64,000 bases of DNA from Angiostrongylus vasorum (GCA_018806985.1 JADANN010000034.1:806001-870000); one strand, 5' to 3'. Counted from the stretch's first letter, positions 10,601-21,947 are shown. The notes: generated from the letters alone by a model not told the origin. Made by a program: numbers and translations.

Positions 10601-13600
10601 AAAAAGAAAAGGAAAAAGAGGGAGGAAATCTCTGTTTGGTTATCGAAGTGTTGGGCTGGGTAGATTGCGGTCAACATGATCTTTCCAGACTCTGAGGAAG
10701 GCGAAATCCGCGAAAATGTCAGCTTGTTTTTGAAAAGAGAATAAAATAATACTTCGCGTTTGCTCAATAAGAATATGAAGAATTACTTGATCAACGCCGA
10801 CTAAGACTAATCAATTAATAGAAAGTCGGTTGTGGAATTACAACGCACATATATTCTTCTTGATTTTACATGTTTTCATTCGATTCAATATTTCTAACCC
10901 GTTGTAGATTTCTTGCTTAAGTTAGTTTACAGATTAAGAAAAGTGACAACAAGTGAAAAATACCTATTCCAACTCCGGCGAAAATGTTTTGAATCCGGAA
11001 TTCCCACAGTGTGGAACAGAATGATGCCGAAAAAATACTGCCTTGTGCTACTACGTAGTTAAAAATCATTATTATCAATATATTAGCATTGGTGAGACCC
11101 AAGAAGATCGTGAGAAGAGACCGCCCAATGATAGACGCGATTCCATGGTAGCTATAGACGACCTCAGGTCTAAAAACTCTTTCAATTATACAGTACTCTA
11201 AGATTCTAACGGAGAAATAAAAAAGCCTTTGGATAAGAATCGATAGAGAAGATCATATATTGCAAAAAATGCAATTTTTCTTAACACAACCCGACACCGA
11301 GTATGCAGTGCGGGTCCCAACACTTCTTTCATTCAAATAGTTTCTTCGCATCGATCACCCATGAAAGTCCTTGGATTTGCGTTCTCACTTGACTTCTGAT
11401 TGAGGATTTCGCCTTCTGTATGAATATCATTGGGACGTCTTTTTGATTCTCCTTCACTCCTTGGATTGCTAGGGACTAACCAGACCTTTGCGAAAATTTG
11501 TAGAATTCAGAAGGCGAACGAATACCAGATACGCTTGGTACTAGTTTTCTGACCACAAGAACACGAGAGGATTGGTGTGCACGGTGAGGCGAGATTGGAC
11601 CACCGCCTTACTCGTACTCAACGGCGTCGCTACCGCTGTGCTATCCTCTCCGTATGAATACATTTGGTGATTTTAGACATTCTAACCAGATTTTAAACAT
11701 AAATTGCGCTAATGACCATTTACTGTTTCGTTGAACACGACCAGGTACGTACCATAATCGTACGAAAAAAAATGGATGAGTCAAACAGAATTGGAAACTA
11801 CTACTTTAAGAAAGATGACAAGGTGACATGTTGGAAGACATTGTTGATTAAGAAAACAAGGTGTAATTGCATTCGGCTAAGCAAAAATTTAACCGTTTAA
11901 AATTCCTACGTTCTTATCACCCACTGCAGTAAAAGTGATGAGACATTAAGAGTTCGTTCGAATATAATAGCCTTGAATTAGTCGTTTCACTCAGAAATCT
12001 CGAGGTTGTTAAACAGCATACGTTTAGCTTCCATAATAACACACATACAACACAATAGTAGCTGACGTTTCTGGCAGAATCTGCCCTTTTTCAGAGCCTG
12101 GAAGGGTACACTAATGTGTAATTTACTAGGTCAAATTTTTTCAACAGCAAAAAACAAAATGATGAGAACCTGAGCGATAATTACAAGATCTACGGCTTCT
12201 CGAAAATCCCACCGTTTTTTATCCGCCTTCCACCGAGGAAGAACGTCCGCTCAGAGTCGAATATGTTTGATGACTTCACCACCTCACATCAAAAATCAGT
12301 TCTCAGATACGGGGCTAGATCATATGCTATCTCAGGGCATTCTTCCCCATTCTCGGATTTTTGGAATTTATCCAAAAAGCCTCAAGGAGCTCGCGCATTG
12401 GTGTCTTCAGTCTCCTGTGCGAGGATATTGACTTAACTTCAAAAATCGTCTCGCTATGCTTTTTATATCCTGTGCGTGTCTAGTGGAGTACTTTTATCTT
12501 GCTTTTTCGTTTGCCATCTAGATGTTCTTTTATACAGATACACAAGGTCTTCCCGCTTTCGCCAATATATTCATCTCCGAAATTATTACAAGAGATCAGG
12601 TATATCGTACCTGAGCTCATGCAGCCACCGTCCATGCCATAAGGGGAAAGCACGCAATTCTGTGTTTCACATAGACGGTCGTATAGGCGGTTACGAGCTA
12701 ACTGGCGACTAAGAGTATTCGGTGGTATTTCAACTATCGCTACTGATTCCTCTACATTCCTCGGTAGCCATAGTTGAAATACCACCGAATACTCTTAGTC
12801 GCCAGTTAGTTCGTAACCGCCTATACGACCGTCTATGTGAACCTTATGGCAGGGATCGGTGGCTGCATGAGCTCAGGTACGATATACCTGATCTCTTGTG
12901 GTTCTTGCGCAGACGAATATTTTGGCGAAACGGGCAGACCTTTGTGTATCCGTATAAACGAACACCTAGATGGGAAATGAAGTGCAAGACAAGGCACGCC
13001 ACTACGGACGCATAGGATACAAAAGCATAGCGGAGACGATTTTGATGTAAAAGTCGCTATCATCGCATGGAAGACTAAAACCGCAACGCGCAAAATTTTT
13101 TTGATGTGGGGGTGGTGCAGTAATCAACCATATACGACTCTAAGCGGCCGTTCTTCCTTGGTGGAAGGCAGATAAAAAAAATGGTGGGTTTTTCGAGAAG
13201 CCGGTGATCGTGTAATTATCGTGCAAATTTTCATCTTTCTATTTGTGTTGCTGAAGTGTTTGACCTAGCAAGTTGCGTATTAGTGTATCCTTCCAGGCTC
13301 TGAAGAAGGCGATTCTTCCAAAACGTCAGCTACGATTGTGTTGTATGTGTGTTATTGTGTGGAATTAAACGTATGCTGTTTAACAACCTCGCGATTGCTG
13401 AGAGAGAAAACGATGAATTTATAATTCAATGCCGAGGTTAATAGGAAGTCGATTCTGGCTACTTTAATAGCCTTGTCCTTAGAGCACTCAAAATTAATCA
13501 AAGACCTTGGATATTTCAATGTCCTTGAACTTTATAAGACAACTGCGCATTATTTCGAACCAATTTCTGAGTTAACGTTAAAAAGAACTCACTCACTGAC

Positions 13601-15497
13601 ACCTTCTGCCCTCATCAGACTGAGAATATTTGAGAAGTAAATTATGCATACTGAAGAAGCACAGAAGGATGAAATAGCGTGGAACCAGAATCCGATGTGC
13701 ATCCACACCTTTAAACAATTCATATTGTATTTCCGAGGACAATACAAAGCAAAACCAGAATGAAAAAGGTCGTAAAAGTGTGCTGAGGAAAAAGCGGTGA
13801 CTTCTATTGGCTAAATAAATGTTAAGGCACATCAATATAATTAAATATGTTATCGAAGCTATTTTTTCCTTGAAAAATTTCCTCCCAAAATATTACCTTT
13901 ATTCCAGTGAAATGAGCAAAAGAGTGCTGTTGTGTTGTTGATCGCTTCGTGATGAAGATGGCCATAAGGCCGCAGACGATGTATAGCGTTGCCAGAAATC
14001 GAAATCCAGAGCTCCACGAGAACTGAAATAAGAATTAAATTGGCAACAATCATGCTGAGGTGAAGATGTTCGTACGCTTGTAGACGAATCTCAACAGTGC
14101 TACAGATTGTTCCCCACTTTATTGATCAAAGAGACGAGAATTCGAGGTAACAAGAATATTCCAATCCCTGGTCCAATAGATATGAACGACATGACGGTAT
14201 TGCGCATTGAAGTAAAATACTCACATTGAACAGATATAATAGCATTTCTCATTAGGGCACATCCAAAACCTGAAAGTTTTCCATATTTTTAAATTCCTTT
14301 CATAAACAGCTGTAAAGAGAACAACACTAGGGTATAATCCTTCCACGTTTTTCAGCTTTACGCTTGTGCTGGTAAGCAACTGTACTACTATTTTTCTCAC
14401 CTCCTATTAATGGCTTCAATATATTTTTATCCTTTTTATTTCATGTGACCCATCTAAAAATCTACTATGCTGATTCTAGTAGTTCTTACATTTGATTAAT
14501 TCTCTCACATATATCATCCACGATGTTGTTCGAACCTTTCAAGTGCGGGTTTGGTTATTGGTTGAAGATTGTTGCATTCTTGATGAATGTTGTTAATTTC
14601 TCGTCGAATCGATTCTCTTCCAAGATCTTGGTATAGCTCTGCTACATGCGTGTATATGAAAGAGTGCGTTGGGGTCAGAGGAGTCTGTCACCAATTTTGG
14701 ACGCCAGGATGCTGAGGTGCTTGATCAGCTCGGTGTGGGATCGAATCAGCACCGTACTTGTGATGAACGGCATCACATGCGCTGCGCCACCCAGCCACTG
14801 ACTGTATAAATAAACGATAAAGCTCCCGCGCTCAGCAATTCCTAGAACTTGCATGGGGTATTCACCTTCATCGAGCTTAATGTGGTCTACCGATGTATCG
14901 ACTCGGTAAGCTTGTCAAGGCATATTAATATAGAGGGACCTCTCAAATGCAAGGACAGGGACCCTACGACTGCGTTATTGGTCCGACACATTACAACGAC
15001 GCATCGATCAGTATGGTCTCCTGTAGTGAACAAAAACCTCTGATTTTAACACAGTGATCTCTTGTGTGGCATAAAATGGTTATTACTTGACACTTGATAC
15101 TTGATACTTGAACGGCCCTTCCTCATTTCCTGTGCGGACCCCAGCATAATGACCATCCGTGGAACCCCGACGTCAGCTTGGCCAAAGCCCGCCTCAGGTC
15201 TTCACCACCACAGGCAGTCGCAGTCCTTGTGGATGGATCAGATAAAGATTTTCCACCACACGACTGTGAAATCAGGACGGCGGTGGATCCCTGTATTGGT
15301 TTACTGTTAGCTAGGCTTCCCAAACGGCGGACTTTTTCACAGCTTAGGAGATCCTGCCAGCGGATGAATTCCCGCTGTACATCGCAGTTCGACACCCAGG
15401 GAGACCTCCAAGCCACGATGAGGCAGTAAACCGATAGGATGAATATGGTTATTATTTAAAATATTTGTTGCCCAGATTTATTTCTGTCATATATAAG

Positions 15498-15537
<40 letters not shown>

Positions 15538-15539
15538 TA

Positions 15540-15573
<34 letters not shown>

Positions 15574-18500
15574 CGTGTAAATTCCACGATGATTATTTAC
15601 GGCAGTGTCTCCGTTTCGAACGGCTAAGACGTAGACAGCTGTTAAGATAGACCTCACAGCTTTCACACTGTTTTAGTTTCAGTTGCTTTCACATGAAGTA
15701 ATCGCGGCATATTCCTGGATATTTATGGTACCCTTCCTGGTCACTTAATTGGATACTTGGATGGCCCTCGTCGCTTATTGTGTGGGCTCTAGAATGATTT
15801 CCACCCTTTCTCTCTCGCACAATTGTCGTTGGTGATTTGCTTCAAACATGGCGACATCCGCAAGGCCATTCCAAATTCCTAAAATCATCTCCATCTGCTA
15901 TGCAAACGGCTGACTTTAGCCACGAGCACGTTCGCTCATTTCACAGATGGTCTACCAAGGGAAGCTTGCATTCTCTCGGAGTCCACTCCACTGTTATTTT
16001 CGTCCATCTGTCATCAGTTCTTCTTGCTATGTGATCGGCCTATCTGTGTTTCGCTGTTGATGTACATTCTCCCGTATCCAGAAGATGGAATAGGTTCCGA
16101 ATATCTGAGCTGTGCATTCCGGCTAGACGATGCAGGTTAAATTTCAGAAGACAACGTTCAAGCGCTCCGTGGGTGGTGTGCCAATTTGCTGACGTGGTTG
16201 AAGTATCAGCCCACATTTTTGTCTCATAACAGAGCGCTGACAAAACAGTAAAATCGAAAGGGTGAGCGTGTAGCTTTAGGTGCGTTAATTGGTCGGTAGC
16301 TTCTTTGCGAGGGCCGAACGCAGCCAATGCTCTCTCCTTTTCCATCTAGATCTTCCTTCACGATGTTTTCATGCTCACTGAATTTCCGTGATGCACGTGC
16401 AACATGGTTTCCGTAATCAGAGAAATATCAAGTTCAATTTGTTCGCCTTTGCACCATGTCCTCCATAAACTGGATCATTGTTCTCTTCATGCCCTGATCG
16501 ACGTTTTTTTCCTGCTTCGTTAAGTTCTGTCAGAATCATCTTTGCTTCACTGGTACTACCCAAAAGCATGACGACGTCGCCTGTGAAACGAAGATTTCAT
16601 AGGAATTTTAAGTCAATACGAATGCCTTTCTCATCCCTTTCGAGTGAATTCATCACCCAGTACAATGCTGCAGTAAATAGATTTGGCAATTTTGCGCCGC
16701 CTTGTGAAACCCCTTCGATAAAAAAGCTGCATATTTCCGCTCTAGTTCCGACAACAATCAGCTAGTGTTCTTATATCTGACGGGTTTGTTCCTTGATGAC
16801 GAGTACTGATAGAATTGCATTTGGTCCGATGCCTTCAAACGCTTTCATAGAGTCGATAGAAGTTGGACAAAGGGGTAGGTGATGATATCGACAGAATTCT
16901 ATGACCGCGATACGGTTCAGATGTGGTACATGCAGCAGAATCGTGTCAAAATCCTGCTTTCTCAACTGGCGGCGCCTGTCCAAGATCTTTGGTGTGCGCA
17001 AAATGATAATCTTCGTGAATTATATAGTACATTTAACAGGCATACTGGACGATAGTTACAAAGATCCTTTCGGTCACTCTTTTTGAGTAGGACGACCGCG
17101 CGCGATGTCTTCCAGCGGTTTGAGATTTTCTGACTCTCTAGGTAAGGTGTCAAGTGGGCTACGGGAAGTCCATGCAATTTGCGGCCTTCAGTTCTAAGGA
17201 AATCGGCAGTGATTTTATCGGGTCTTGTAGCTATTTTCGTTATGAGTTGTGCTTCCGTACATACTTTCTACAGCGACTCCAACTTCAGAGGGCAGAATCC
17301 CCGGCAGATTTTCACCAGCGCGAATTTCGGGAAATTCAGGCCGGGAGTTGTTGTGCGGAAAAGATTAGTATAGTACTTTTTCGCTGCCAATTCCACATCA
17401 TGGCGCAATGCAGTGATAGAATTATTTTCGTTTATCAGGGCTAATAGCGGAACATTAAGGTCTCAAAGATCCCCACAGCCCTTCTTTAGACTTGATCATT
17501 ACTGAGCTGCTTCCAGTAACGTTTCCTATGCTAATGTGAATCCTCCTTTTCAGATCTCAAACATCCGGCATTTATTATCGGCTGTGTTAGGTGCGTTGAA
17601 GTAGAATGAGGTTTTAGTGTACTTCTTTCTCCCAGCAACTTAGTGGTAATGGAGACACGGTCTGAACTTCAGGTTTGAGAAAATGGGACGGATCCGACGC
17701 AAGTTTTAAGTCCATCGACAAATGAGGATAAGATACTACTATTCTACTGAGAATATCCTCGTCGTCCACGACTTGTTTAGTGTCTTTGGACCACGATTGG
17801 AGTTCTTTCTCCAGTTCATCGCTGAAAAATCGAAACTTGGCACAGAAAAGGTGAAGATCAGATCCTGTACAGTGTACCAATGAGCTGTCAAAGGCGAAAG
17901 ATTTCCCTGTTCGTGAGAATATGGTTGATCTCCTATGAGTCTTGTCTTTAGGAAAATCCCAACGATTTTCTCTCTTCTCGAAAAATGATTTCCCACGGGA
18001 GAGACGTGACGCCGACAGGAGTCCTACAAAATTGTTTTCATTCTTCTTTCTTTCTCCCTAATCCAAATTTGCCCATAATGTAGTCATTTTCGTTCATTGT
18101 TCCCCATCTGGCATTGAATTCTCCAATAGGAAATTGTAGAAGGACACTTATCGAAGTGAATCACTTCCTCCAAATGGTTGTAGAACGCGTCTAGCTTGCT
18201 TCCACCTGCTGTACATATTAGTAAGTAGCAGCTGATAATAGTGGGTCCCTTTCAAAAATGAAGTTGGAGACGAAGAATGGGCGACACCGTGATAGGATTT
18301 CGTACGAAGTGACTAGATGGGAATAGATGGGTGCATACTAACTGGGCTATCATGGTTATCCTGTTCCGCTTCTCTTGCAGTGCGATCATATGGAGTTTTA
18401 TGTTAGCAGTGCCCTCAAGAGGAGCGCAACCATCACGGCATCTGAAGACGTTGTTTTGGTGTCATAGGTACAGCGCAGGAAGCTGTTTCCAAGGACTGTC

Positions 18501-19258
18501 TTGGGCGTGCTGGGTTTATTCGCTTCTAGTAACGTACTGTGCAATTCGAGACTTGATCACCTATCAGCGGTTGCGTCACCGGTCGACGTCGTAAAGAGGA
18601 GCACCCAGTGTGGGGGGTACTGAAGCAGGAACTTTGATGGTTTAGCCAAAATGGTTCCCTGGAATCCCGAGGTCAGGCTAACCGAAGCCTTTCTCAGCCC
18701 GTCACCACCGCAGGCGGTCGTCGGCTCTTGTGAATCAGAGGGAGATTAGCCCCCTTTGCGGCTAGTTTACTATGAAGACGGTAGTGATTGTCGGTACTGG
18801 TTTGCTCTTAGCTGTAGCTTCCAAATGGAAATTGATCACTAATACAATTTCCTCTTGGATTTCAAATGCCTGAAGTTCCTTTCATGCTACAGCTTTTCTC
18901 GTAGATATAGGAGTAAAGATGGAGATGAATGAAATGATTTCAAACAATTCGCTCATGAATAGTCTACATTAAACCCTTTTAATACAAGTGGATTTCTGTA
19001 ATTTATAAGCAATAGAACGGCCGAAGCAGAAGTCAATTAAATATATGCTAATGAATTTTTCTACAGCAAAGACAAAACAATTCTAAAAACAAAGAACACA
19101 CCGATTAAAAACGGCAAATATTGAAAGAATAAGCATCGATGGAGCTACTGGACCTAGGCTGAACCCAGTAAAACAGAGTAATGCTCCACAAAGTATACAC
19201 ACACGAGCACCGAAAAATTGATAAAACATCGCAGATACCGGTCCTATAAACATCAGTT
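7625..19258 (-). CDS. SLC16/monocarboxylate-transporter-like major facilitator protein
   Basis: Minus-strand exons: 19258-19100, 14269-14118, 14022-13897, 13708-13593, 11169-10964, 8749-8636, 7827-7625 (stop TGA 7627-7625). Their phases fit from 14269 to the stop; the donor at 19100 is ambiguous. They encode about 358 residues of a 12-helix transporter that should move small carboxylates or related solutes across a membrane. Evidence: GPVSAMFYQFFGAR matches the MCT helix 2/3 motif; SIGPGIGIFLLPRI and FSWSSGFRFLATLYIV match helices 4-6; a short central loop (TKRSTTQQHSF) follows; SLMRAEGVSEPEVV, GIASIIGRSLLTIFLG and VGPSQLPGALGYTNLVNG match helices 7-11; the tail is hydrophilic (ELRIMLKQAPED). 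MCTs are usually 430-500 residues, so helix 1 and the N-terminus are missing here. The large introns hold RTE-A, Penelope and SINE copies. Family confidence is high; the substrate is unknown. Confidence 0.8.
7845..8135. repeat. unnamed repeat R, copy 1
   Basis: Blocks such as cagtgcggatcgcagcactt, ttgcattcggttcgtttact, cgataacccacgaagg and cacgtgtgggttctt reappear in the same order in 11290-11490. The repeat sits in the last transporter intron, just upstream of the 3' exon, and has no coding capacity. Confidence 0.45.
8255..8620 (+). mobile_element. RTE-A 3' end fragment
   Basis: Plus-strand codons give MGRSHNDKNRRWMD, then KRPQGRPPTRWADVF, then TRPPPWTTIARERNEWHVC. This is the conserved C-terminal tail of a hookworm-type RTE reverse transcriptase, which normally reads RPRGRPPTRWADVF. 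A 3' tail with short tandem units (ccaagcatccaagtatccaa) follows. The fragment is antisense to the transporter gene and ends less than 40 bases from its splice donor at 8636. Confidence 0.75.
9000..9410 (+). repeat. family-B retroposon, two partial copies
   Basis: The first piece (about 8990-9080) is a family-B 3' end (ctcatatcttagcatcg through a degenerate tail). The second (about 9085-9345) begins with gactgcaacttcagc, passes through gctctctagatcattcc, and ends at ctcagatctcagcatccc. Both lie in a transporter intron. Confidence 0.5.
9411..10370. other. intron sequence, nothing recognised
   Basis: This lies inside the 8749-10964 transporter intron. No exon-like stretch with the right phase was found, and the flanking exons already join in phase without one. 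Confidence 0.5.
10438..10467 (-). ncRNA. hammerhead-like core, degenerate
   Basis: Minus: CTGATGA, short stem around AAAT, then GAAACG. Same position in the element as at 3951-3980. The stem contains a mismatch (GACG against CGCC). Confidence 0.4.
10692..10720 (+). ncRNA. hammerhead-like core
   Basis: Plus: CTGAGGA, stem GGCG...CGCG, then GAAAATG. It is the mirror partner of 10438-10467. The second strand is slightly altered from GAAACG. Confidence 0.4.
11290..11490. repeat. unnamed repeat R, copy 2
   Basis: Shares ordered blocks with 7845-8135 (cagtgcgggtcccaacactt, ttcattcaaatagtttct, cgatcacccatgaaag). It lies in a transporter intron. Confidence 0.45.
11565..11655 (-). repeat. tRNA-like pseudogene or SINE head
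   Basis: Minus strand starts ggagaggatagcacagcggt, with an A-box-like tagcacagcggtagc, and has a weak B-box-like ggtggtccaatctcgcc about 45 bases on. It does not fold into a convincing full tRNA, so a SINE head or tRNA-derived relic is more likely. Confidence 0.35.
12065..12094 (-). ncRNA. hammerhead-like core, degenerate
   Basis: Minus: CTGAAAAAGGGCAG then CTGCCAGAAACG. The stem GGCAG/CTGCC is perfect, but the CUGANGA strand is changed to CTGAAAA. Confidence 0.35.
13300..13330 (+). ncRNA. hammerhead-like core, degenerate
   Basis: Plus: CTGAAGA followed by a GGCG-type stem; the second strand reads CAAAACG rather than CGAAACG. Partner of 12065-12094 at the other end of the inverted pair. Confidence 0.35.
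14680..14805 (-). repeat. tRNA-derived SINE head
   Basis: Minus strand: ggctgggtggcgcagcgcat (A-box-like) and gctgattcgatcccacac (B-box-like), about 45 bases apart. No acceptor-stem pairing was found, so it is not called as a tRNA gene. It lies in the long transporter intron 14269-19100. Confidence 0.4.
15090..15440 (-). repeat. S3 non-autonomous element with RTE-A 3' tail
   Basis: The left end holds tacttgatacttgaacggcc and tgtgcggaccccagcata, the complement of the RTE-A 3' end (ggtccgcaca...ggccgtccaag...). The body (cttggccaaagcccgcctc, cagtcgcagtccttgtgg) and right end (gccacgatgaggcagtaaac) recur at 27.7 and 38.45 kb. There is no protein resemblance. The tail suggests mobilisation by RTE-A proteins. 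Confidence 0.6.
15499..15574. repeat. (AT)n microsatellite
   Basis: About 75 bases of AT dinucleotides with a few gt and ac interruptions. The 61-codon ORF through it is low-complexity and not a gene. Confidence 0.95.
15740..18350 (-). mobile_element. RTE-A retrotransposon relic
   Basis: Starting from the 3' tail (ttggatacttggatggccct on the forward strand) and reading minus upward, one finds the C-terminal RT segment (FGPRKEATDQLTHLKLHAHPFD, split by an altered residue or two, and LERCLLKFN), the RT palm region around 16.9-17.2 kb (HLTPYLESQKIS, WKTSRAVVLLKK, NYRPVCLLNVLY) and remains of the AP endonuclease at 17.6-18.25 kb. Stops and frameshifts are frequent. It sits inside the long transporter intron, in the same direction as that gene. 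Confidence 0.7.
18635..18830 (-). repeat. S3 element fragment
   Basis: Shares ggttccctggaatcccgagg and the caggcggtcgt block with the S3 copy at 27.7 kb. Both ends are lost. It lies directly beyond the 5' end of the RTE-A relic. Confidence 0.5.
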
Positions 19259-19259
19259 C

Positions 19260-20240
19260 TATTTGTTCGTCACAATTTTTTTAAAATTATCTTCTTGTTT
19301 GATTCACATTTATGCCCTTAAGATCTATTTTTCTCACTATTTGCTAAATGAATTACACAATGGCATTCAGTTCGACAAATAGACACTGATGCAGTTGTTT
19401 TTATTATAATAGCACAAAAAGTGACTTTGCCTATCCACTAAATTACATTTGATAAGAAAATCGAGGAAGAAAAAGTGTTCGTTGGGACAAAATTATGGCG
19501 AGAAGAATGGTTATCAAATAAAATGAAGTGGTGGAAAATCAAAAAAGAAAAAAAAACGTCTTGGTAGTTTATTGTTTCTGAATTGTAGAGGCAAATGACC
19601 GAAGCAGAATTTCTCAATTCAAAGAAAAGTTTATGCCATAAACAGGGGTTTTGCAGAGCAAATGCGGGATAATTAATGGAAGATAAGCACTCTTCATTGA
19701 GGCTTTATGAAAACGTCGAACAGAAAAAACAACGAAGGGAAAAATTTCCGTGCGTAGTCCATTTTTTCTGTTCATCATTTGAACATATTTTTAAAAACTA
19801 CCAGAATATCGCTTGGTGAATTTATACAGTATTCATCAGTGATTATTAAAATATGGTATTCAGATTTTTAAAAAAAATTGATAAACACTAGCCAGCCATT
19901 AGACTTGAAGCCGTCGGTAAGACAATCACTACTGTATCGACTTCCGTTTTCGTACAGTTATATGCAACCGTAATCGAAGGGACAAAAATGTTCATCACCT
20001 AAATAAGCAGCAAAGGAAAAAAATTGAAGAAGTAGGAGCTTTTTAAAAATTTATCAACAAATTGCAATACTCGGAACTTTTGAAGTGAACGATGAATCAG
20101 AAAATCACAAGCCATAGTTTAAGCGGTGAAGCACGGCTTTAACAATTAGATGCAGAATTTATCACATTCGTAATGGGCAAACTTTTTGAAAGGCGACATC
20201 CACTGAACTATTATTTCATAACCACAACGATGCTGATATA
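19260..20240. other. non-coding, nothing recognised
   Basis: This is upstream of the first clear transporter exon. Helix 1 of the transporter should be encoded here or further right, but no stretch with a matching motif and splice sites could be identified. Confidence 0.4.
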
Positions 20241-20244
20241 TCGG

Positions 20245-20610
20245 TAAAACCGGGAACCCTCATGTGTGTTTCGAACCTACAATTACCCCTTTCAGGGGGC
20301 TTACGTGTTATCCACCGCACCAGCCGAGCCTCTCGCTTTGCCTTTCTTAGCTAACTGATTACGCTAACGGTGCTACTACCAATCAGTGTTCAACGAGAAT
20401 TATCTGGAAAAAATAAATCGACATTGAAGCCAGATAAGCTGAAGGTGGATTCGAAATCTCAACTCTTATCAATTTTCATTCTTTCACTCGAAATTTCAAC
20501 TTTTGTCTGAATTCTAGTTTTGCTCATATCTCTGCATAATTGTGGTTGTACTTCACATAATACCCTACAATGAAAAAAAATAGGCAGTAGGTAAAGGTTA
20601 AACAATCATT
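20245..20610 (+). repeat. family-B repeat with 3' hairpin tail
   Basis: The left part holds reversed family-B blocks (gggggcttacgtgttatcca, ctaacggtgctac). The right part (20519-20605) is the plus-oriented end: gctcatatctctgcata followed by the AT-rich tail, where aataggcagtaggtaaag preserves half of the ctgcc/ggcag hairpin. Confidence 0.5.
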
Positions 20611-20869
20611 ATTTTATAGTCAAATATGAATATGGACATAACTAATAGAAGAACCATTCCAGATGTGAACCTATCCGCTTTCTCAAAAATTTCTGGTTTA
20701 TGTACTATAATGTTAAGGTTCCGCTCGCATCCAGTTCCTGCTTACAGTTTCTGCTATCTCCAAAGGGACCGACGTGAATACTGTGAACAAATGACGACGG
20801 CTGGTGCACACACACACAAGAAAATGAGTAGCCTTATCATGGTAGGAAGACTAGATTGAAAACTATAGT

Positions 20870-21080
20870 GTTTTACTTCTTCATCTACTGCCCGCTTTAT
20901 GGTGTACAGCACCTATGGAATAAGAACATGGCTGAGAGAAAGGCAAACCAACGGCCTCTTTTGTTGTGCTGGATGATAGCACGTGAGCCATGAAATGGCA
21001 AGTTCGAAGCTCATTTGAAGTTCTGAGTTCTCCTCATATCACAGCATCCCTGTGGTTGAATTTGACATCTTCCAAGTTAA
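20870..21080 (+). repeat. family-B repeat fragment
   Basis: Shows tgagagaaaggcaaacc, ggatgatagcacgtgagcc and tcctcatatcacagcatccc in family-B order. The 3' tail is lost. Confidence 0.45.
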
Positions 21081-21310
21081 GCTAAATTGGACTAGAAGAG
21101 GACGAAATAAATAAAACGTAGACATCAAAGAGGAAGCCCAGTTTAGGGGCACGGCATGGAATTCAGGAGAGAATGGCATTATGTTTTGATGTCCCCTGAT
21201 ATGTAGAAATCGGCTAGCATGTTTATTCTAAAGGAAGGGTTGATGAGGGCCCTGTGCAACAGAAAGTGCACTTGCTCAATAACACCTTTGTATTGTAAGA
21301 AAAACGCCAT

Positions 21311-21337
21311 TAATATATATATATATATTTACATACA

Positions 21338-21402
<65 letters not shown>
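21311..21402. repeat. (AT)n microsatellite
   Basis: About 90 bases of AT dinucleotides, interrupted once near 21330 by tttacatacatatatgtg. Confidence 0.95.
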
Positions 21403-21405
<3 letters not shown>

Positions 21406-21862
21406 CCATTTTCTACTATTAAAAAGTTGAAAATTCAACGAATAACATCGGTATAGAGCTATACGAGTTCCCCTTCTTCTCTGAGCCACCAGTTACTAAT
21501 TAGGACTCAGATCCCAATAACAATTATACGCATATGAATCATGAATAGTGGGCCAACTGATATGAACAGAAACTTTTGACGATGAATCACAAAGCAGCTT
21601 AATATTGAAAAAATGGATTTTTGTCCTAAAGAATCGTAGAGAACCCTTGACGGCACTATCAGTGAGAAAATTTCAAGGAAACTGACCTGCCTGACTCCCG
21701 TTTCCGAGAAAAGAATAAAGAACCCAAAAAGGCCATATACATCCTTCTCCATTCCGAGTGCTGCTTAGACGAACAAGTGGAGAGGATCTCTTTGTCATTA
21801 CTAAGTTTGAAGGTTCGTTAATGTATTGAACGTTTTTTTTCAAAAATCAGCAAGGTGTACAC

Positions 21863-21947
21863 TTAGTCGAGTCAAAGGAGGCGCCCGATCTATGTGACGC
21901 TTATCAGCACCGTCGTTTTCATCTTTTCCATGCCAAAGCAGATACAT
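21863..21947 (-). CDS. candidate first exon of the transporter gene
   Basis: ATG at 21947-21945 opens 28 codons ending RHIDRAPPLTRL and an A, then a gtgtac donor. A short charged N-terminus with an APP motif resembles MCT N-termini, which often run into PPDGG just before helix 1. No matching second exon was proven, so the link to the transporter is only suggestive. A competing frame also has a Met within the same stretch. Confidence 0.25.

Larger units (their letters stand above)
10375..10830. mobile_element. two Penelope-like 3' ends facing outward
   Basis: The left arm (about 10376-10520, minus) and right arm (about 10645-10830, plus) are inverted copies of the Penelope 3' end. The left arm carries ttgttgagcaaacg, gctgacgtttcggcgga and gtcaagttgaccgcaatcta; the right arm carries their complements. 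The middle (10520-10630) is a purine-rich aaagaaaag tract. No coding part remains. Confidence 0.65.
11990..13440. mobile_element. inverted pair of Penelope-like elements facing outward
   Basis: The left arm (about 11990-12742) reads on minus and the right arm (about 12769-13440) on plus. They meet at a spacer of about 25 bp near 12755. Both encode a GIY-YIG endonuclease piece: left DEYIGESGKTLC and IKEHLDGKRK; right DEYFGETGRPLC and INEHLDG. Near the centre the arms are almost identical (tggtatttcaacta against its complement, then gcggttac and gtcgtatagg). They diverge outward, and the right arm is shorter. Each outer end carries the terminal block with the hammerhead-like core. It lies between transporter exons 11169 and 13593. 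Neither arm keeps an intact reading frame. Confidence 0.75.

Noticed and set aside
10540..10630. Purine-rich tract as a possible regulatory or triplex element
   Set aside because: It sits in the centre of the Penelope end pair and is most simply degenerate A-rich filler.
11565..11655. Possible tRNA gene (also at 14680-14805)
   Set aside because: Box A/B-like motifs are present, but no acceptor-stem pairing or anticodon loop could be drawn; kept only as tRNA-like repeats.
15465..15650. ORF of repeated Tyr-Ile through the (AT)n arrays (also near 21.2, 24.3 and 63.4 kb)
   Set aside because: Translation of a microsatellite; frames on both strands are equally open.
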